Assembly (NCBI GenBank): GCA_023055505.1
Contig: JALIRH010000007.1
Location: forward strand, 16,288,273 to 16,352,272
DNA from: Callipepla californica brunnescens
Taxonomy: Eukaryota; Chordata; Aves; Galliformes; Odontophoridae
Direction of reading: 5' to 3'
DNA: 64,000 bases
In this document: positions 37,204 to 50,270 of the stretch, piece by piece
Numbering within the stretch: position 1 is the stretch's first letter
How the letters are laid out: every line of letters begins with the position of its first letter
Notes under the pieces: generated by a model
Databases searched by the model: none
What the model saw: only the letters and a program-made list of their open reading frames with translations
Told to the model about the DNA's origin: nothing
Made by a program: the position numbers and the translations under genes

Positions 37204-37944
37204 CCAGTGTATTTTAAACAGTTCACATTTTGTGAAAATGTGAAATATATAAAAGATACAATTGACAGCCACAACGCCTGCAAAAATAGAAACAAAAGCA
37301 GGGATGGGAAGAGAGCAACAGGAGGACAGATAAACTGGGAGAGAGTGAAGGAGAATTTCTGCAATAGTGTTTCTTGTTAAGGAATCTGACCTATTTAGCA
37401 CCAACATTTATCTACTGGAGGTTGCCTTGCTTTTTCAGTAGGGAAGGATTTTCTGATTTTCCATTTTACCACGTTTTGCAAGTCCTACTCAAAAATGGTA
37501 TGTGAACTGTCATGTTTCATTGCCTATTTCAGTTAAGTTACTAAAAATTTCAGAAGAGCAAAATGTCTGTTCTCTGCTATGACCCTCTACAAAATGTAAA
37601 GATTGTGAGAGAAAAATGTGTAACACAGATAAGGCTAAAGATATTTGTGTCACCTGAGAGAGGGGCAGAAAACGTAATTCTTATGACTTTTAGCCCAGTT
37701 TTAAAATGCAGATTTATTTAATACAGTCATTGGACTGGGATTTCTGTCCTAGTTCTGCTGGAACTGTAACAAAATGAAACTTTCCAGAAAAGTAGCCAAG
37801 GAAAACTAACTATCCAGGGAAAGGCCAACTTGAAAATCTCTGAATACGAGAACTCTAATTTCAAGACAGGCTGAAGGAGCCTGGCTTATTCTGCCTACAG
37901 CACTTCAGGTTGTGAAGAGGCTCTGCCATGGGTAAGGTTGCTAC

Positions 37945-38890
37945 ACACTAGACTGGGTTACCTGGGGCTTCATTCAACCTGGTCTTGCATACCTCCAGGG
38001 ATGACTAGAATTCCACAAGTTTCTATGGGCAACCTGTTCCAGCACCTCATCACTCTCATGAAGAACTTCTTCCCTATCTCTAATCTAAATCTACCTTCAT
38101 TCAGCTTAAAGCCATTACCCATTGTTCCAACACTGTACTACTTGACAGTGTCTCTCCCCATCTTTCCTGAAGGCTCCCTTTAAATACTGGTATGCCACTA
38201 TAAGATTTAGAACTTTCTCTTCTCTATGCTAAAGAAACCTAAATTTCTTAGCCTGTCTTTGTAGGTGAGATGCTCCAGCCCTCTAATTGTCCTCTTGGAC
38301 TCCTTTGGATCCTGCACTCAGAGGTTGATGTTCTTATGCTGAAGCCACAGCTGAATGCAGTACTCCACATGGGATCTCATGAGAGCAGAGTAGAGAAGTG
38401 AAGAATCACCCACCTCTCCCCTCCTTTTTTAATGCAGCCCAGAATGCAGTTCGCTTTCTGAGCTGCAAGTGCACACTACTGGCTCATATTTAGTTTCTCA
38501 TCCATCAACACTTCCATATTCTCGTCAGGGGTGCTCTTGATCCATTCTCCACCTCCCCTGTATTTTTGCTTCTTGCCCTAACCCAGATTGAGGACTGTGC
38601 ACTTAGTCTTGCTGAATTTCATGAATTTTGCAGAGGCCTCTCAAGACTCCTCTGGATGGCATCCGTTCCATCCAATGTGTTGACCACAAACTTGCTGCGG
38701 GTGCAGTCAGACCCAATGCCCATTGACCGGCAAAGATAACGTCAGTCCCTATATCAACCTCTGAAGAACACCACTATCACTGGTGGACACTGAGCTGCTG
38801 GCCACAGATCTTTGAGTGAAACCATCCAGCTAATTAATTATTCACTAAGTAGTCCATCCATTTAATCCCCTGAAAGTGAAAGGGTTGTAA
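37945..38890 (-). mobile_element. CR1 LINE, 3' portion (about 950 bp), diverged
   Basis: Plus-strand blocks match the reverse complement of CR1: GCAACCTGTTCCAGCACCTC, AAGAACTTCTTCCCTATCTC, TGAGATGCTCCAGCCCTCTA, and later the region around GTGCACTTAGTCTTGCTGAA. The terminal octamer part is not clear at the low end. Host-gene orientation. The upper boundary is approximate. Confidence 0.85.
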
Positions 38891-41548
38891 CCAAGCTCCT
38901 AATAGGCATCATCCAATGGGATCTGCTCATTTATAATTTCTGTTGATGATGCACTTTTTCATATTTTACCTTCTAAAACTGAAACTTACTGTCTTCTCTC
39001 AAGTATGTACGGGAAAAATTTGAGGATGCCTTAAAAGCAGAGGTCATGTCAAAGGCTCAGCATCTTGCTGGAAGACTAGTTTATGCACAATGAGAACATT
39101 TTCTGTAGGGTGCTTAGGGCTCTGTACATTAGACTGTACTTGGGACATGGTACCATTATCATGGTACCAAGCATAATGAGAAAGCCTGTTGTCAGACAAC
39201 CCAGTGCTCCGGCTTCTCTTTAAACAGAAGAGGAAAGTGAGCAGTAAGAAAAATATGGTACAATTACAGCTGCTCTGAAGGTCATTAATTCAGATTGATG
39301 TAGAAGTAGTCACCAAGATTGATTTTTCTTGCCTTTTAGGTATGTCAGCAGTCTTGTTTGGTACATAATTTCCTAGAATCTGGTTTTATATCATATAAAC
39401 ATATTTGTCGACTACAACACAGAGAGACAGCTCAGGAAAATGAAATATTTTCTGACATCTTACAAAAATGTGAAGCTAACCTAAATAAAGATAATATAAA
39501 CAATCACAAACTGCAATGGAGAAAATGCAGAAATACAAGAAGGCATTCAGAAAATTATCTTAAAAACAATATAAATTGAATAGCAAGTAGCCATTTTTTC
39601 CAAGTCTATTAGGATCAGACAGTACCGCAGTTCCATAATCCATTACTTCAAAAGAAATTGAGTAAAATTGAAAAAGTTTTCAGGATGACAAAAATTAAAG
39701 GTATGAAATATATTCTTGACTGTAGAATCATGTCATAAATATGGTGACTAGAGAATAACTCAGTACTCTTTCTTTCCCTGAAAGAACTAGAAGGCATGCA
39801 GTGAAAACAGAAAATGTCAGCTTCAAATCAAACAGAAGGGCAAAATTCTTCATGCATTACATAAATTAAACCCATTAAACTTTGTGAATTGAAAACATTT
39901 GTATGGGTTCAAAGTGGAACTGAATAAATCCATCAAAGAAATCTCTACAGGATTCAAATTACCCTGAGCATCTTAGCTTCAGTTTGTTGGAGGTATTAAT
40001 TCATTTCATGCTTGCAATGATCTTATGATCATAACTAAATTGTTACTAGCCAGTACCACATACGGATCATGACATACATGGATTTCTGGTCTGATCCAGT
40101 GTATCTGTTCTTATCAATTGCATGTTCCCTTTTCAGATGTTATTTGGTAGGAAGTGCAGACTGTGACATTGTAAACTAATGCCAAAAAGCTGGTGTAATT
40201 TTTTTGTTTGTTTGTTTTTTAAACTTCTCTGCACAGATGTATAGCAGAGATATAAATAGTTAAAATCTTAAATTTAATTGGCCATCAAAAATAAAAAGCA
40301 CTGTTCATTACATTAACAGATTATTTTTAAAAAAGTCTATAACTGTCTTAATAGTTTTAAAGTAGGAGCTAGGAGTAGGATTGCTTATTTACAATCTTCA
40401 AGTTGGAGATTTCTCTCTCCATTAGCATATACTGATGAGTCCTTGAAAAAGAATGCTTAAGTATGCCAATGTACTGCATATGTATGTCTTAACTGTTTAA
40501 ATGTAGAACTCCAAAAGAGTGTGCTTGCTTGTCAAGTCACCCAGTATGTATTGTGAGGAATAAAGGAATATCACTTTCTAACACCACACTGGAGCTAAAG
40601 AATTTGCTTCCTGGATTTCGGAGTTTCTTCAACATCCATTTACCAGTACTTTTAAAGTTCTATGTTAAAAAGTTGCATTATATTTTTGGTCTCTCAAACA
40701 TTCATATGCACAAGAGTTTTTATCACAAAATGAGATGTTACATCCAGGGGTTAAATACTTAAGAGTTTAGGAAAAGTTCCAACTATGAATGCATATGATA
40801 TTTAGGTTATTTATTAGGTTATCCCACTGAGATCAGAGAAATGAAATGATCTGGAAACAACAACAGCAACAACCAATAAAAAATGAATCATTTTTATCAA
40901 TAAGTACACAGAAATAAATATTTTCCTTGTTATTTTTGCATATTTTATGTTGGCGGTTGTGAAAAACAAAAACCAGTGTAGAACTGCAGATTCATTGTTT
41001 CCCAGTGTGTGACAAATCCTATACTGCAGTATGCACAAGTTAATAAAGGGGAAGTTTTCTCAGGCATAAGTGGTCACTGTTACTAATTACTTATAGATGC
41101 ATCAAATATATTGTAACAGCAAAAAATGAATAAAGCTTATACTAAGAGTCATTAAATCATTTTTAAAATATTTTGAGGTGCTTCACTTTTTAAGGCTGTT
41201 CAGGGACTGAAAATATCTTTGTTTTGTTGTGAAATAGTGTTAAGGCATTTAAATTAATTCTAAAACAGAGTTTCACTGGTAATGTAGTTAAATGAAACTA
41301 TTTTTCAATATATATGTGGTAGCATCTTTGAAAGGCAATTTTCATTTGATTCTAAAGCATTGGATGTCTATCAAAAATTTTAGAGATCTGTTTGTAATTG
41401 GTATGTATTACTAAGATACTGAAGAAATAAAGGGAAATGTTTTTTCTAAAAAAATAATGGAAACACAGTGACCCAGAATTTCATATTTAATATTTAGGAT
41501 GATAAAATAGAATGCATTCTAATCATACAAAGTCCACACAAGCAACTA

Positions 41549-41838
<290 letters not shown>

Positions 41839-41919
41839 CTATTCCAAAGTCATCGTCTTCTGTAAACAAATCTGCATGAGGAACTATTGGTGGAGGCTGG
41901 CACTTCTTCAGCTGATATG
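41839..41919 (-). CDS. CSMD3: CSMD3 exon: N-terminal part of a CCP domain (short, 81 nt)
   Basis: This small exon encodes 27 codons: AYQLKKCQPPPIVPHADLFT followed by EDDDFGI. Only one cysteine is present, the first of the four in a CCP module. The other three are in the next exon, 41554-41667, across an intron of only 171 bp. The acceptor is TTTGCAG before CATATCAG; the donor is ATAG before GTGATA, which is a weak GTG-type site. Both ends are phase 1. The acidic stretch EDDD lies at the exon end. No long open frame marks this exon; it was found by matching the frame and splice sites between its neighbours, and the in-frame join [11 protein letters not shown] supports it well. Confidence 0.9.
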
Positions 41920-43412
41920 CTGCAAATTTAAGTGAAAATAAGATTAAGTAATGGTGTGATAAGCATTATTTTACAGAAAAATCATTTCATATTTACACCT
42001 GTCAAATTACCAAAACTATTCTAGAAACTACTGTCTTTCCGTTAAAACATTTTCCTATTTAAATGTCATGACATTACAGAGAGAGAGAGAAAGAGAGAAA
42101 GAAAGAAAGAGAGAGAATGAGAGACAGAGAATGAAAGCACAAACAAACTCTGGCTACACAGTTATAGATTGATCCATTGTAGGTCTGAATGAAGTTGTGA
42201 CGCTTATGAAGATGTATTTGCAGCTACAAGGCTGCTGTTTTATGTGTCTGTCTTTGCCCATCATAAGGCAAATCACAGATTACTTCCATTCCCTGGAAAA
42301 ATCAGTAAATATCAGTTACATTTCTGGCTTGTCATATTAATTCTTCATTTAAGCATACTGAGAGAAACTAAGGTTTCTCAGATAAAGGTATGTATCTTTA
42401 AAAATAATCAGTAATTGTAACAATGATCATAATGCTTACAAGTTAAACAAAAGAAAACAATAGTAATGCCTTTAAAAGAAATTGTTTTCTCCACTCTTCA
42501 AACGTTGTGAAGAGTTGTGAGCAGTCTCTTAAGGAATATGACCAGTTCAATAATTGACATTGACCATTCCCTGTAGTTTGCTGTGCAGACACAATTCCGA
42601 AATGAGCAAGTTCCCTGCATGATGTCTAGAGCCTGGTACTTCAGTCTTTGCTTCTCAGATAAATGCTCTAGAGTCTAGACATTAGGCTACATAACATCCT
42701 TCTTTTGTGAGAAAAACAGACAAGAAAGATTACAGTCTCTGAGTAGTAATTCTGTGCAGACTACTCCATGCAAATAGTATCTTCGGGTATACTCTTTCTG
42801 TGTCGGTGCCTCCAGTTCTTGTGAATTAATTCAATCTTTTTGAATTTCAATTCAAAACACCAACAAATTAATATTAAAAATCTGAATGAATTCAGAATTA
42901 GAACTAGAACTAAAAATCTACATTTGTGTCTGAGTTACAGACTTGATCTGCTTAACTCACAGGTGAGAGGCCTAGTTTGTAGGTCCACAGCTACAGCCAC
43001 GACTTTAACTTTGAATGCAGAAATTTACTATCAAATTAAAGCTGCTGTTCAATGCTCCAGCGTCATCCCACCAAGCTATCTTTAAATAATCCCTAAATTA
43101 ATAAGCTGGTGAGGATTTTTGTTACAGCAATATAAATTAATTAATCAATAAATGGGCTAAATAAAACAATTGAAAGCATGACATTAGATAGCAATGACTA
43201 ATAGAACACTGTTTATTCAAAAGTAAAAAAAGAATTTTAAGATATTTTTAATGTGCTTTAAAAACTAATCTATACTACTATTTTTAAAAAAGTAGCAAAC
43301 ATACAAAGCCCTGGTAAGCCCTGTAATCAGCTCCTCCCATATTTAAGAATTCGTTTTAAAATTCACTTATTAATTTTGGTAAATAGATATTGATCATATA
43401 AAGCAAACTTAC
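41920..43412 (-). other. Intron (1493 bp)
   Basis: Contains a GA-rich simple repeat (42078-42135). Nothing else recognised. Confidence 0.8.
42078..42135. repeat. GA/GAAA purine repeat
   Basis: GAGAGAGAGAAAGAGAGAAA followed by GAAAGAAAGAGAGAGAATGA, imperfect. Confidence 0.9.
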
Positions 43413-43558
43413 CATGAAAATTGAGAACAAAGAATCCTCCTGTTGAAAAATCACTGTGAAATTTGAGCAGGACTTGGTTGGTGGAACTGTAAGCTGTTTC
43501 CAGAGCCGTGTTCCCACTGAACACTCCCAGCTGAGGTGAATTAAGGTCAGGACCATCC
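43413..43558 (-). CDS. CSMD3: CSMD3 exon: second half of the same CUB domain
   Basis: This 146-nt exon starts in phase 2 and ends in phase 1. After the junction Trp it encodes DGPDLNSPQLGVFSGNTALE, then SSTNQVLLKFHSDFSTGGFF and VLNFH. This is the usual end of a CUB domain: a D-G turn, an SG strand, an S-N-x-hydrophobic strand, F-x-S-D, and a final GF strand. The acceptor is GTCTTTCTAG before GGATGG; the donor is CATG before GTAAGTT, a strong site. The split codon G plus CA of the next exon gives Ala, so the join reads FHAYQLKKC. Its neighbour 46152-46329 supplies the first half of the domain. Confidence 0.92.
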
Positions 43559-45300
43559 CTAGAAAGACAATCATGAAAAAACAGCTGAAGAAACACAACA
43601 GTTCACATTTAAATTAACAGTCTCTTTTCTCTGTAATGTAAGTTTATTTTTATTTTTTTAGAATATCTTTTCTACTGAAGTGGTATAGAATACATTTGTT
43701 TTTACTTCTGCCAATATCCTTTCTGTATTTCAAATTTAGTATTTTTTGAGAGACCAAGAGTAATTTATAACTTTTCAAGGATTAAGAAAATTAGCGATGG
43801 ACTCTTTAATGTTGAATTTTTCCGTGTTTTTTTTCCTGCCAATATTTTCATATATATATGACCACAGGGGAAAAAAAAAGACTTTTGAAATTTTTACGTT
43901 TCTAAGATTTTTCACCTGCATCCATCAAGTCTGTACCTATGACTAGTACATACAAAAACATGCAAGTTGCAAGTTCATTCTGTTGCTTCTATTCATTCTC
44001 ACGAGTCTTTTGACCGTGACAGCTATGGGGAATAAAGGAAGAGGGGGGAAAAAAAGGTGAAAAAAAGGTTATGTATTTCTGAACAATAGGATAGATAACC
44101 AAAGAGAAATTGTATGATGAAAGCACGCTGCTTTCATTTTCTTTATCATCATGTACAACATTTAGCTCTGAACAGCTAGAGTAACTAAATAAAACCACTG
44201 CCTTAAATTGCTGAAGAATTTTTGGTGCTCTGTGACACTTGTCTGTGGTCTCATAAATTACACGTACTGAATCTATATAGAATCAAAAACCTTTTGTCAT
44301 GTGTGTTTCAGATAGCTGTTTATTATCTAGAAGCTCTCAGGAAGAATTTACCATTTGACCTTCCACTGTCTTTAAGCTAGAGGGATGTTAGTTCAGCAAG
44401 AGCTGCATAGTTAAAAAAGCCAAGCATTAACTCATTTTTGTTTCAATTCTCTCAAGGTAATCTGGTTATAAAAGGAAATATCCATTGTATGGAGAAACTG
44501 TTTCAAGTTTTTTAAAAAGGATATGTTGTGTATACAGCTTGCAATAAAACTTGTATTTAAAAAAGTATATAATTTAAATGAATTATTATTTTCTTATTCA
44601 GTGTATCGAGATTATCCAGGCTTTGAATTTCAGCTTCAGTGGCAGTAAGAAAAAAATGAACTGCAGGTGACTTGGTATAAAAATGTATTTTCAACTTCCT
44701 CCTGCCTTGTAAATAAGTGTCAAAGTAATTTACTTGAAGAAAAAAAAATTGACTTTTGTACAGAAGTAAATGTCATATGTATGAATGACATAAACACAAT
44801 TACACTAAACAGCCTACTCCCATCACCAATACATCAGAAAATAACTCTACAATTTTAAAGAAAGCATACTTGTGACTCATGGGCAATCAGGAACTGTGAT
44901 AAACTTAGTTCTGAATTATTTTAAAATGTTGTCTGAAAGAATCTAACAACAAAGATTCAGCATATTGTTTAGCTAAATATGTTCAAAAAGTTGACATATT
45001 ATAAGTTCATTATTTAATAGCTTAGGGTTAAAAAAGAGAATAATAAATCCAGCATTCTCTTTGTTTACCACATCAGAGAGGACACGACAATCTAAGATGA
45101 ACTTTAGACATTCATTCCATGTTAATGCAAACACAAATGTTAGTTATACTACAGTCCACAAACAGTCACACATATCTTTTATAACCTAATTAGATTTTCC
45201 CTGTATTGTATTTAGTATTACTGAAAAAAACCAAACTCATCCTGATCAGGAATATGTAAAGAAATAATGGACTAGCTGGCAGACGGAGGCAGCTGACTCA

Positions 45301-45320
45301 AAAAAAAAAAAAAAAAAAAA
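45301..45320. repeat. Poly-A run
   Basis: Twenty consecutive A following a CAAAA-like start. Confidence 0.9.
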
Positions 45321-46126
45321 GGCATAACTTACATTCCACATTCTGTGAAAACCATAGAACTATCTGCAGCACATAGAAGAGAAAGGTTGCTTTGCACATT
45401 ACATGGAGATAGATTCAGGCATGGGTATAGCTGAATGTGTCACAACTTTTTATCAGAAACATCATAATATATGTCTGCTTTACAATGCAGTAGATTCTTA
45501 TGAAATAATACTGGCAGCCCTGAGAGCTAATTTTCTATCTTGAAACACAAAATTTAACTGGGTTTAGGGGATAAGAAATACAAACTCAGTGAATGGGAAC
45601 ATACAGTATGAAGCTGACAGATGTTGAGGTACAAGTGCTGAAACCCTGGATTGAGAAATACAGATAGTATGGCTGTCAGCCTTACTAAGAAATTAGAAAA
45701 ACTTAATTAATGCCTAAACTAATTAACACCTAAGAAAAGTAAAAGCCTTCTGCTATAACCAACAGCCTCCTATATTGCCTCCTATATTAATGGAACACTT
45801 AATTTAACAAGATGGAGCTTTTTTACATCACTTTGACCTCACATGGTCTCATTCGGAAAACAGGTTACACACAGGTACCGTAAGATATAACTTCTATCTT
45901 CCTGAGAGCATTGATAAGCTCCAAGAAGAACTGAATGCTAACTGAGAATGTTTCAAAGTACTTTTAGAACCATAATGTTATGCATTTATACCATGATATA
46001 TCATATTTATATGTAGAGCTTCCTGTATATGCACTTCTTGAGCATCCATGGCAATCTAAAGGGCAATACTAACCAAACACCAAAGTTTGGGACAGTGAGC
46101 TTTAAATGTGACTCAGAAAGAGGTCA

Positions 46127-46372
<246 letters not shown>

Positions 46373-46944
46373 TTAAAAGTAATGCTTTTAAATGCATTAA
46401 AATGCTTTTAAAATCTACAATACATCTTTTTTTTTTTTATTTTTGGTTGCTTGCTTCTCTGAAATAAAAAGTACTGATATTTCTAAGAAATAAATAATTC
46501 TGATGTGTTTCAAACTGTACTGCTTAGAATCCATCAAAATCTACTGAAGATGCTGCTTCTATTTAAACAGTTAAAACATATTTACATAGTGGCATTTATT
46601 TGCACTCAAGACTAAAAACAAACAAGCAAGAAAAAAATCTTCCCTGTTTTCATAACACTTAACCTTAACTGAACTGCAAATGAGTTCTGAATAAATGGCT
46701 GATTTTGCTTCCATTACCACAAATGTCATCTAGACTTTATTTTTGACAATTTTAACCACATTTATAGGTACTTAAATTGCAGTTTGCATGCTGATAATTA
46801 TTTTTGTCAAGTCCAGTGAAGACAGAGGCACAAATGAGAATATTCTTGCTGAATGAGATCTGCAGGCAAGTCCAAAGTATGAAAAGAAGGCTGACTTAAT
46901 TCAATGGCATAAAATATATAGGAGTACCTTTGACTCACAGAGCT

Positions 46945-47205
46945 ATTAAGAATGCCTCCAAGACCTCCAAGATCATCAAGACCAACTCTCCACATGCTAC
47001 TATTAATGACCACGAAATCATGTCTCCAAGTACTACGTCTCCACATTTCTTTATGACCTCCAGGGACAGTGACTCCACAACTTCCCTGGACAGCCTATTC
47101 CAATGCCTGACCTTGCTTCGAGTAGAAATTTTTTTTATATCCAACCTGAACCTCCTCTGGCACTACTTGAGATCATTCCCTCTTATCCGGGGAAGTTGTG
47201 TCTCT
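46945..47205 (-). mobile_element. CR1 LINE, 3' fragment
   Basis: Contains CCAAGATCATCAAGACCAAC, CTTCCCTGGACAGCCTATTC and ATATCCAACCTGAACCTCCT, which are CR1 blocks in reverse complement. Diverged, 5'-truncated. The neighbouring 47206-47470 segment may continue it but I could not recognise it. Confidence 0.8.
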
Positions 47206-48084
47206 ATGTTTTGGAACCCTGGTAACTACATCAGCTTTCTTGATACATGAAGTCTTGAGCTCAAGAAGGCTGGCTTGCTCTGCACCTCAGGTCTACATTG
47301 CCATGGACAAAACCTCCCTGGGACCATGTTTCTGTCCTTCATCTAGGAATGTTCCTGGCATCTGTGTGATGTTTTCTTGGTACACAGAGCAAGTGATTTT
47401 CTCAAGTTCTCTAGGGAACCTCCTAGAAATGTTATATGTTAACAGGGATAGAGCTAAGAAAAGAAAACATTGAGAAATTATGTTTTGGCACAGATTCATG
47501 GATTCATATCTCCCATGCTAATCCCAGCATGCTATCTCAAGTTCCCACAATGCTTTCCACACCCTAATCACAAAAACTAGCATGAAAGATAACTTCAGTA
47601 ACAATATAGTCATTCAGACTGGTTTTAGCTCTTTAAATACAGAACTCTATGCTCTCTCTTCCATCTCAGTTTTGAGAAAATGAGTGAACCAGGATGCAGG
47701 CATGGTAGACATTTGGCCATTACACTCTGCAGTAGAAGACCGAGACCTTAATTGCACATGTGGAAATTCAGTCTAGATCTGGAACTTTTCTCAACAGATC
47801 TTACCATTAAGTTTATGTAAGTACTATCAGGGTTCCTATGACTCTCCTTCATACCTGCTTTGTTTCCTTTTCTCTTCTCAATGTGTTGAAAAACAAAATA
47901 CAAAGAGAAAAAGAAAAAAGGGAGAAAAAAAAAGGAAAGAAAAGAATAATAATAATAAAAAACAAAATGAAGAAATAATAGACAATGGAAAGTATAAAGA
48001 AGAAAAAAAAAGGACTAAGAAATGCAGACGTCACATTTTCTGTATCATTTATATTCGTCATGATCTGTTATGATGTTGGGATAG

Positions 48085-48320
48085 TGTCACAGTTTTATGA
48101 TTTTTTGTTATTGGTATTCCACATCATAACATCATGTAGTGGGGAGTAAAATAGTTACTACTCCAGCTCCATGGATCATCAATAGTTCCGGTTATACCTT
48201 CAGAAGAGAAGAACTACATACCCCTGAGGACTTTGTATTTTTATGTTTTTCTGCTCAGAGGGAAAGATAAAAACTGTTTGTGTATCACGAGACACTCTCT
48301 GTCCTTTTGGCTTCTTCTCA
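48085..48320. mobile_element. Truncated second copy of the same LTR-like repeat
   Basis: Begins TGTCACAGTTTTATGATTTT and follows 10638-10900 through ATTCCACATCATAACATCA, AACTACATACCCCTGAGGAC and AGAGGGAAAGATAAAAACTG. It stops where CR1 sequence starts at 48321. The second half present in the other copy is missing here. Confidence 0.62.
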
Positions 48321-48418
48321 TAGGATCATATAATCATAGGGGTTGGAAGGGACCTCAAGAGATCATCGAGTCCAACCCCCCTGCCAAAGCAGGTTCCCTA
48401 CACCAGGTAATGGTGTAA
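48321..48418 (-). mobile_element. CR1 LINE, young 3' fragment cutting an LTR-like copy
   Basis: Reads TAGGATCATATAATCATAGG then GGTTGGAAGGGACCTCAAGA and GATCATCGAGTCCAACCCCC. It adjoins the interrupted LTR-like copy 48085-48320, so it probably inserted into it or marks its break. Over about 75 bp it nearly matches the reverse complement of 1668-1746, so the two belong to one subfamily. Confidence 0.88.
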
Positions 48419-48705
48419 TGTCATAATGGAAATCAATCATTTCAGCCTGCTTTAATTCTTCCTAAATGGTTGTTTAACCCTAGACACAGTTCAATTCTAC
48501 ACAATGATACTGTTTCCTCATAACATCCTATGCGAGACTTTGTTAAAGTCTCTAAATGAAAGGCCACTTGTATCTTTGAGATTTTTATCTAAAACATAAA
48601 GTCTAGGTAAAAGCTTTACACTGGAAAATTTTATGCCCTACACTGCACATTGCCCTACTCAAAACAAACAAAAGAACTCACACACAAAAGAAATCCCTAG
48701 GGAAA

Positions 48706-48730
48706 AAACAAAACAAAACAAAACAAAACA
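48706..48730. repeat. AAAAC simple repeat
   Basis: Repeated AAAAC units, about five. Confidence 0.88.
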
Positions 48731-48902
48731 GTTGTCAAAATCAATAAAATTTAGAAAATACTATTAAAAACTATAAATCTCTGATAAGGAACACATCTGA
48801 CAAATAATATCTGAGCTTTAGCTTCTTACAGATTAGCATAAAGGTACAGTTCGTCAGCAAAAGCTACCTTACAAATATGTAAACAGAAGTCTTTAAGTAC
48901 TA

Positions 48903-49214
<312 letters not shown>

Positions 49215-49424
49215 TCAACAGTGTAACACTGCCAAAATTCAGCACAAGAATGAATAACACACATAATCAATAAGTAACAAATCATCCATTTGAACCATTC
49301 AAATATTGATGAAAAATTTAATGAAGATAATAATTTAATGATGAAGAAATTAAATAACAAGCTCGAGACAAAGCAAAGGAAAAATCAACATCTGGAATAG
49401 AAGGAATTACTGTTCTAGAACAGA

Positions 49425-50270
49425 ACAGAATAATTAAGTTGAAAGAGATCTTCAGAGATCATCAAATCCAACTGTGTAACCACAAATTGACATTTGTTTT
49501 GGACTTCCTCAATTGTCAATAGAGAGAAACTGCACCTAAAAGGCAGTAGTAGTTTTCATGAGTAATGGCAGAATAAAATGGAATAGATTAGCATAGCATA
49601 AAATAGTTTAGTATAGAATCAAACACTTCTCTAGAAAGCTTGTATTGGCATTTGGCCACTCTCCATGTAATTTTTATTTTTTTATTTTTTAATATCCAGT
49701 CTGACACTCCTCTGATGCAGCTTTGTGCCATCCCTTCATGTTCTGACATTGTTTCATAGGAGTAGAGCCTGGCAGCTCTCCCCTTTGCTTCCCTCTTCAA
49801 GCAGCTGCAGAGAGTAGTGAAGTCACAGCATCCTCTTCTCCAGAGTGGACAACCCAAATGTCCTCAGTGTCTCCCCATGTGATATCTTCCAGTTCTGTTA
49901 CCAGCTCTGGTGTCCTCTTTTGCATGCTTTCAGCGACCTTAACACCATTTTTATATTGTAGAGCCCAATCTGCACACAACAGCTAAAGTGAGACTTCATC
50001 AATTCTAAATATAGAGGGAGATTTACCTCTTTTGACCAACTAACTGGCTATGCAAAATGCACTCCAAAACGCAGTTTGTCCTCTTGGCTGCCAGGGCACA
50101 CTCCTGGCTCATGCTGAGGCTGCTGTCACCAGCACCCTAGGTCCGTTTCTGCTGGGCTGCTCTCCAACCAATTGTCTCCCATCTGTGCTCCTGTTCCATC
50201 CCAGATGCAGAACTTGGCATTTTCCTTCGTTAAAATTCATGATGTTGCTAATCACTCAGTTTTCAGTCTA
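49425..50270 (-). mobile_element. CR1 LINE, degenerate copy
   Basis: The low end shows AGAGATCTTCAGAGATCATC and AAATCCAACTGTGTAACCAC. Further blocks include AGCATCCTCTTCTCCAGAGT and, near the top, CAGAACTTGGCATTTTCCTT, all in CR1 order in reverse complement. An AT-rich interruption lies near 49560-49690. Old copy, host-gene orientation, starting 300 bp upstream of the 48935-49123 exon. Confidence 0.75.

Noticed and set aside
39158..39185. GGTACC repeated twice in CATGGTACCATT and ATCATGGTACCAAG
   Set aside because: Very short and isolated; no wider structure or known element around it.
47206..47480. Moderately GC-richer block after a CR1 copy
   Set aside because: Could be more CR1 or another repeat, but I could not match any conserved block, so it is not called.
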